A stretch of 7,577 nucleotides of DNA from contig CALCDJ010000044.1 in assembly GCA_937900135.1 (NCBI GenBank), positions 1 to 7,577 on the forward strand, read 5' to 3'. Positions 5,541 to 7,577 of the stretch are shown piece by piece. Both the position numbers and the translations under genes were made by a program. Source of the stretch: an uncultured Blautia sp. Lineage in GTDB: Bacteria > Bacillota > Clostridia > Lachnospirales > Lachnospiraceae. Position 1 is the stretch's first letter. Every line of letters begins with the position of its first letter. The notes under the pieces are model-generated. The model searched no databases, was not told where the DNA came from, and saw only the letters and a list, made by a program, of their open reading frames with translations.

Positions 5541-6557
5541 TTTACTTTTTGTTTTTTTCTTGCTTTCATTCACTTTATGAATTGAATCACCTCCCCTGAA
5601 AACTAACAGCTCCTGTGTCTGATTCTCCACACTCCGGCTTGGCAGAACATTTCCTCTCACCAATACTTTCCCGCATACATTTCCAAAAACCAAGCTATTT
5701 CCGAGAATCAAAGGTGCATCTCCTGTTTCCTTTGCCGCAGTAATCTTGGCAAATCCTCGAATGTGTGCCATATTCCAAACCTCTCCAGCTAGAATACGGC
5801 AGGATTCCTCTGCAATACTCGTTTGATACATCACTGCAGTTCCCGTAAGAAGGGCATCACCCTTGGCAATCGCTTCTTGGAACAGTCCTGCACTCCTTTC
5901 CACTACCGCACGTTCACAGCAGATAGCCTGGTCATAAATCCAGCATGATCCTTCCTGGGAAAGATTTTGCTCATATTCTACAAAGCCACCCAAGGTTCCT
6001 TTGGGAACCGCTTCATTTACGTCTACCAATGCTCGGATTCTATGCAGCCATGGAAATTGTGGATGGGCTATGGAAGTGATTTCATATTTCTTCTGCGTTT
6101 CGCATTGGACTTCTTTTTGAGAGAACTTTTCTTTTGTATCTACTGAAAAATCAAAAACGACTTCTCCTTCCTCTACGGAATAGGTACGAATACGTGAGGT
6201 ATCAAAAATTCCCCCTTCGTACTGCCTGCTGAGAAAGTTCTGGATCGCTTCCAGTTCCTGCTGTGTAAGAGGCTCTATTAATGCAAGGCTGGCACAAACA
6301 TACAAACCATCTTGTTCTTTTTTCACCTGGATATCGAGGTTCTGCACTTTCTCCTTTACAGAATCATCCGCATCATAGTAATCCATCAGATTGAATGGTG
6401 CCGACTTTTTTCTGTAATACAATTTTTCCTGCTCCAGTGCCTCTTGGATGGCAGTTTCATAAAGAACAAGATCCTGTCCCTTCAAATCTACAGATTCCCC
6501 TTCTTTTGTGGCAAGCCATCCCCACACAGGACTCCATAATTGCAATCTTTTTTCCAT
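5523..6557 (-). CDS. Two-module protein: shared NLMDY-type module plus left-handed beta-helix, 344 aa
   Basis: Residues about 28-140 form a module related to the next gene upstream: NLMDYYDADDSVKEKV at 56-71, DGLYVCASLALIEPLTQQEL at 83-102, FLSRQYEGG at 108-116 and EEGEVVFDF at 129-137. Residues about 168-325 match a domain common as a stand-alone protein in phages and mobile elements: LHRIRALVDV, KGTLGGFVEYEQNLSQEGSC (186-205), WIYDQA, then hexapeptide-type repeats (AVVERSA, ALLTGTAVMYQTS, LAGEVWNMAHIRGFAKITA, GNSLVFGNVCGKVLVRGNV), indicating a left-handed beta-helix of the YdcK/acyltransferase-like type. No acyltransferase catalytic site is evident. The tail is Lys-rich and ends KQPER. Start: AGGGAGG lies 4 nt before the ATG. 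Function unknown; no signal peptide or membrane segment, so probably cytoplasmic. Confidence 0.82.
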   Translation of the reverse strand: MEKRLQLWSPVWGWLATKEGESVDLKGQDLVLYETAIQEALEQEKLYYRKKSAPFNLMDYYDADDSVKEKVQNLDIQVKKEQDGLYVCASLALIEPLTQQELEAIQNFLSRQYEGGIFDTSRIRTYSVEEGEVVFDFSVDTKEKFSQKEVQCETQKKYEITSIAHPQFPWLHRIRALVDVNEAVPKGTLGGFVEYEQNLSQEGSCWIYDQAICCERAVVERSAGLFQEAIAKGDALLTGTAVMYQTSIAEESCRILAGEVWNMAHIRGFAKITAAKETGDAPLILGNSLVFGNVCGKVLVRGNVLPSRSVENQTQELLVFRGGDSIHKVNESKKKTKSKKQPER

Positions 6558-6561
6558 AAGA

Positions 6562-6588
6562 CCTCCCTTGTCAGTGTTCTGGCTGTTT
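6562..6588 (-). repeat. KQPER-box direct repeat, copy A
   Basis: This copy encodes KQPEH and a stop in the frame of the small broken ORF, followed by the ribosome binding site of the 344-aa gene. With copy B it brackets that gene exactly, from just before its start codon to just past its stop. Confidence 0.6.
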
Positions 6589-6660
6589 ATTCTCTTTTCA
6601 ATCTGTTTCTGCTATTTTTTCTTCCCACATCTCCTTTGATGTGACAAAAGATAACTTCAT
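6571..6660 (-). pseudogene. Small reading frame broken by one in-frame TGA (20 + 8 codons)
   Basis: The ATG overlaps the stop of the preceding gene (ATGA). The frame reads MKLSFVTSKEMWEEKIAETD, TGA, then KENKQPEH and a second TGA. AAGGA lies about 9 nt before the ATG, so translation is plausible. The reading frame stays meaningful past the first stop, because the tail carries the same KQPE(R/H) ending found on two intact proteins. The simplest reading is a nonsense mutation, for example CGA to TGA, in a 29-codon gene. Alternatives are a genuine 20-aa peptide followed by a leftover tail from recombination, or stop-codon readthrough. I do not recognise the peptide. Confidence 0.4.
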
Positions 6661-7454
6661 CGGCATTCTTCCTTCCCACGTTTCTTTGGGGGCTTGGTAT
6701 CATTCTGAGAAGATGCACTCAGTTCTGTTTCCACATATTCACTGATGATATGAAGTGCCTGATAATAGTTCTCTGATTTCTGGACACGTGCAATCATTTC
6801 TTTTGCCTCTTGTCCCTGCCCATTTTCCTGAAGCAGTTTACTTGCCCTGGCCATAACCGCAAACACATTTCCATCCATTCCCAAAAGCTGCATTTTCAGG
6901 CGTTTCGGAACATTTACCGGATTTTCTTGTTTCTCCGACTTTTCTTTTGAGACTTCTGATTTTGCCTGTTGAAATTCAAAATCTATGGGGCGCCAAAAGT
7001 GTATACACAGTTCACCACCCTCTACCGGAATCTCCTGCTGTTCAAAGCCTTCTCCCCATCCATCACTATATTGTCCGGTGAGATATTCACACAGTTCCGA
7101 TAATTCTTCCGCCTCCAGATACTCTTTCAATTCTAAAGTTGTACAGCCATATAACACACCATCCGATTCTTTCACCGATGGAACTGCGGACACTACTTTT
7201 TCTTTAATGGCAGCACTTCCGTCAAAATAATCCATCAGATTATCGGTCCTATCATCGTCATGTCCGACACGGTTGTATTCTGCAATCTTTTCCTGAATCA
7301 CAGAAGCATACTCCGTTAAATCATCTCCTTCAAAAAATACCTGCTCTTCTTCAAAGTCATTGTAATCCTCTTCTTCCCAATCTTGTTCCATCTCATTGGG
7401 AAGAAAGGTTCCTGTCAGCGGTGTCAATAATTCTATTTTGATCGTATCTTCCAT
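6657..7454 (-). CDS. Two-module mobile-element protein, 265 aa, function unknown
   Basis: The protein opens with TPLTGTFLP and a very acidic stretch (25-45, EQDWEEEDYNDFEEE). Residues about 46-154 form the module shared with the 344-aa protein: NLMDYFDGSAAIKEKV at 72-87, DGVLYGCTTLELKEYL at 98-113, YLTGQYSDGWGEGFEQQEIP at 124-143 and GGELCIHFW. After a charged linker, residues 184-246 (RLKMQLLGMDGNVFAVMARA, then AKEMIARVQKSENYYQALHI) form a compact helical domain that I recall as a common small domain in Firmicute phages and plasmids, often encoded alone. I know no function for either module. ATG at 7454 is favoured, with AGGTG 6 nt upstream; an in-frame GTG at 7463 overlaps the stop of the preceding gene. 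Soluble, no membrane segment. Confidence 0.8.
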   Translation of the reverse strand: MEDTIKIELLTPLTGTFLPNEMEQDWEEEDYNDFEEEQVFFEGDDLTEYASVIQEKIAEYNRVGHDDDRTDNLMDYFDGSAAIKEKVVSAVPSVKESDGVLYGCTTLELKEYLEAEELSELCEYLTGQYSDGWGEGFEQQEIPVEGGELCIHFWRPIDFEFQQAKSEVSKEKSEKQENPVNVPKRLKMQLLGMDGNVFAVMARASKLLQENGQGQEAKEMIARVQKSENYYQALHIISEYVETELSASSQNDTKPPKKRGKEECR

Positions 7455-7459
7455 TTGCC

Positions 7460-7577
7460 TCACCTGCCTCTTTCCTTTTGCTGTTTCTTCTGTTTTTCCA
7501 CCGCCTGTTTTGCCAGGTCTCCATAGTCTGCACCTTCCATCTGTGGTAAGTTACAAACTACGGTATATTTTTCCTCA
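7460..7577 (-). CDS. C-terminal end of an unidentified gene (5' part outside the window)
   Basis: The last 38 codons are visible, beginning EEKYTVVCNLPQMEGADYGD and ending in a Lys/Gln-rich basic tail KQKKQQKERGR before TGA. The frame is continuous to the window edge and the stop lies 5 nt before the ATG at 7454, so it is translated as part of the same operon. The Lys/Arg-rich ending resembles the tails of several proteins here. The family cannot be determined from this fragment; large accessory proteins of clostridial ICEs are one possibility. Confidence 0.6.
   Translation of the reverse strand, partial: EEKYTVVCNLPQMEGADYGDLAKQAVEKQKKQQKERGR

Noticed and set aside
1..7577. CRISPR array, tRNA, rRNA, insertion sequence or integrase
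   Set aside because: No regularly spaced repeats, cloverleaf, rRNA-like sequence, transposase or recombinase motif was seen on either strand.

Overview
The window is a piece of an integrative and conjugative element (ICE) or related mobilisable element from a low-to-mid-GC anaerobic Firmicute, most likely a gut Clostridia member (Lachnospiraceae or Ruminococcaceae type). The evidence is gene content: a MobC relaxosome protein, a MOB_P-type relaxase, a PcfB/DUF3801 protein and an ArdC/LtrC-like protein in the order usual for Tn1549-like clostridial ICEs. Strong AGGAGG-type ribosome binding sites and very tight gene packing fit the same assignment. Every gene I accept lies on the minus strand, so transcription runs from high to low coordinates. 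No integrase, rRNA, tRNA, CRISPR array or insertion sequence is visible.

In transcription order, the upstream part (7577 to about 5520) is accessory. It holds the tail of an unidentified gene, a 265-aa protein, a short reading frame broken by one TGA, and a 344-aa protein. The 265-aa and 344-aa proteins share a related N-terminal module but carry different C-terminal modules, a small mobile-element domain in one and a predicted left-handed beta-helix in the other. The 344-aa gene is bracketed by related 27-bp direct repeats that encode a KQPE(R/H) C-terminal tag and the next gene's ribosome binding site.

Next come an orphan beta-class N6-adenine-type DNA methyltransferase (5504-4698), an 81-nt gap with two near-identical dyads, and a small DUF7768-like protein (4616-4290). 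The 126-nt gap that follows (4289-4164) is the best candidate for the origin of transfer. On the plus strand a TTGGGG/CCCCAA hairpin runs into AAAGTGCG, which overlaps a perfect 20-bp palindrome.

Downstream of that gap is the DNA-processing cluster: a small membrane-anchored protein (DUF3789-like N-terminus), MobC, the relaxase, the PcfB-like protein, an ArdC/LtrC-like protein with a degraded zinc-protease motif, and a small charged 103-aa protein. At 10-1 the first codons of another gene appear; by position it may be the VirD4/TraG coupling protein. MobC and the relaxase would act at the origin; PcfB and the coupling protein would link the relaxosome to the secretion channel; the methyltransferase and ArdC-like protein would be suited to helping the incoming DNA establish. 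The functional links are inferred from family and position, not demonstrated.
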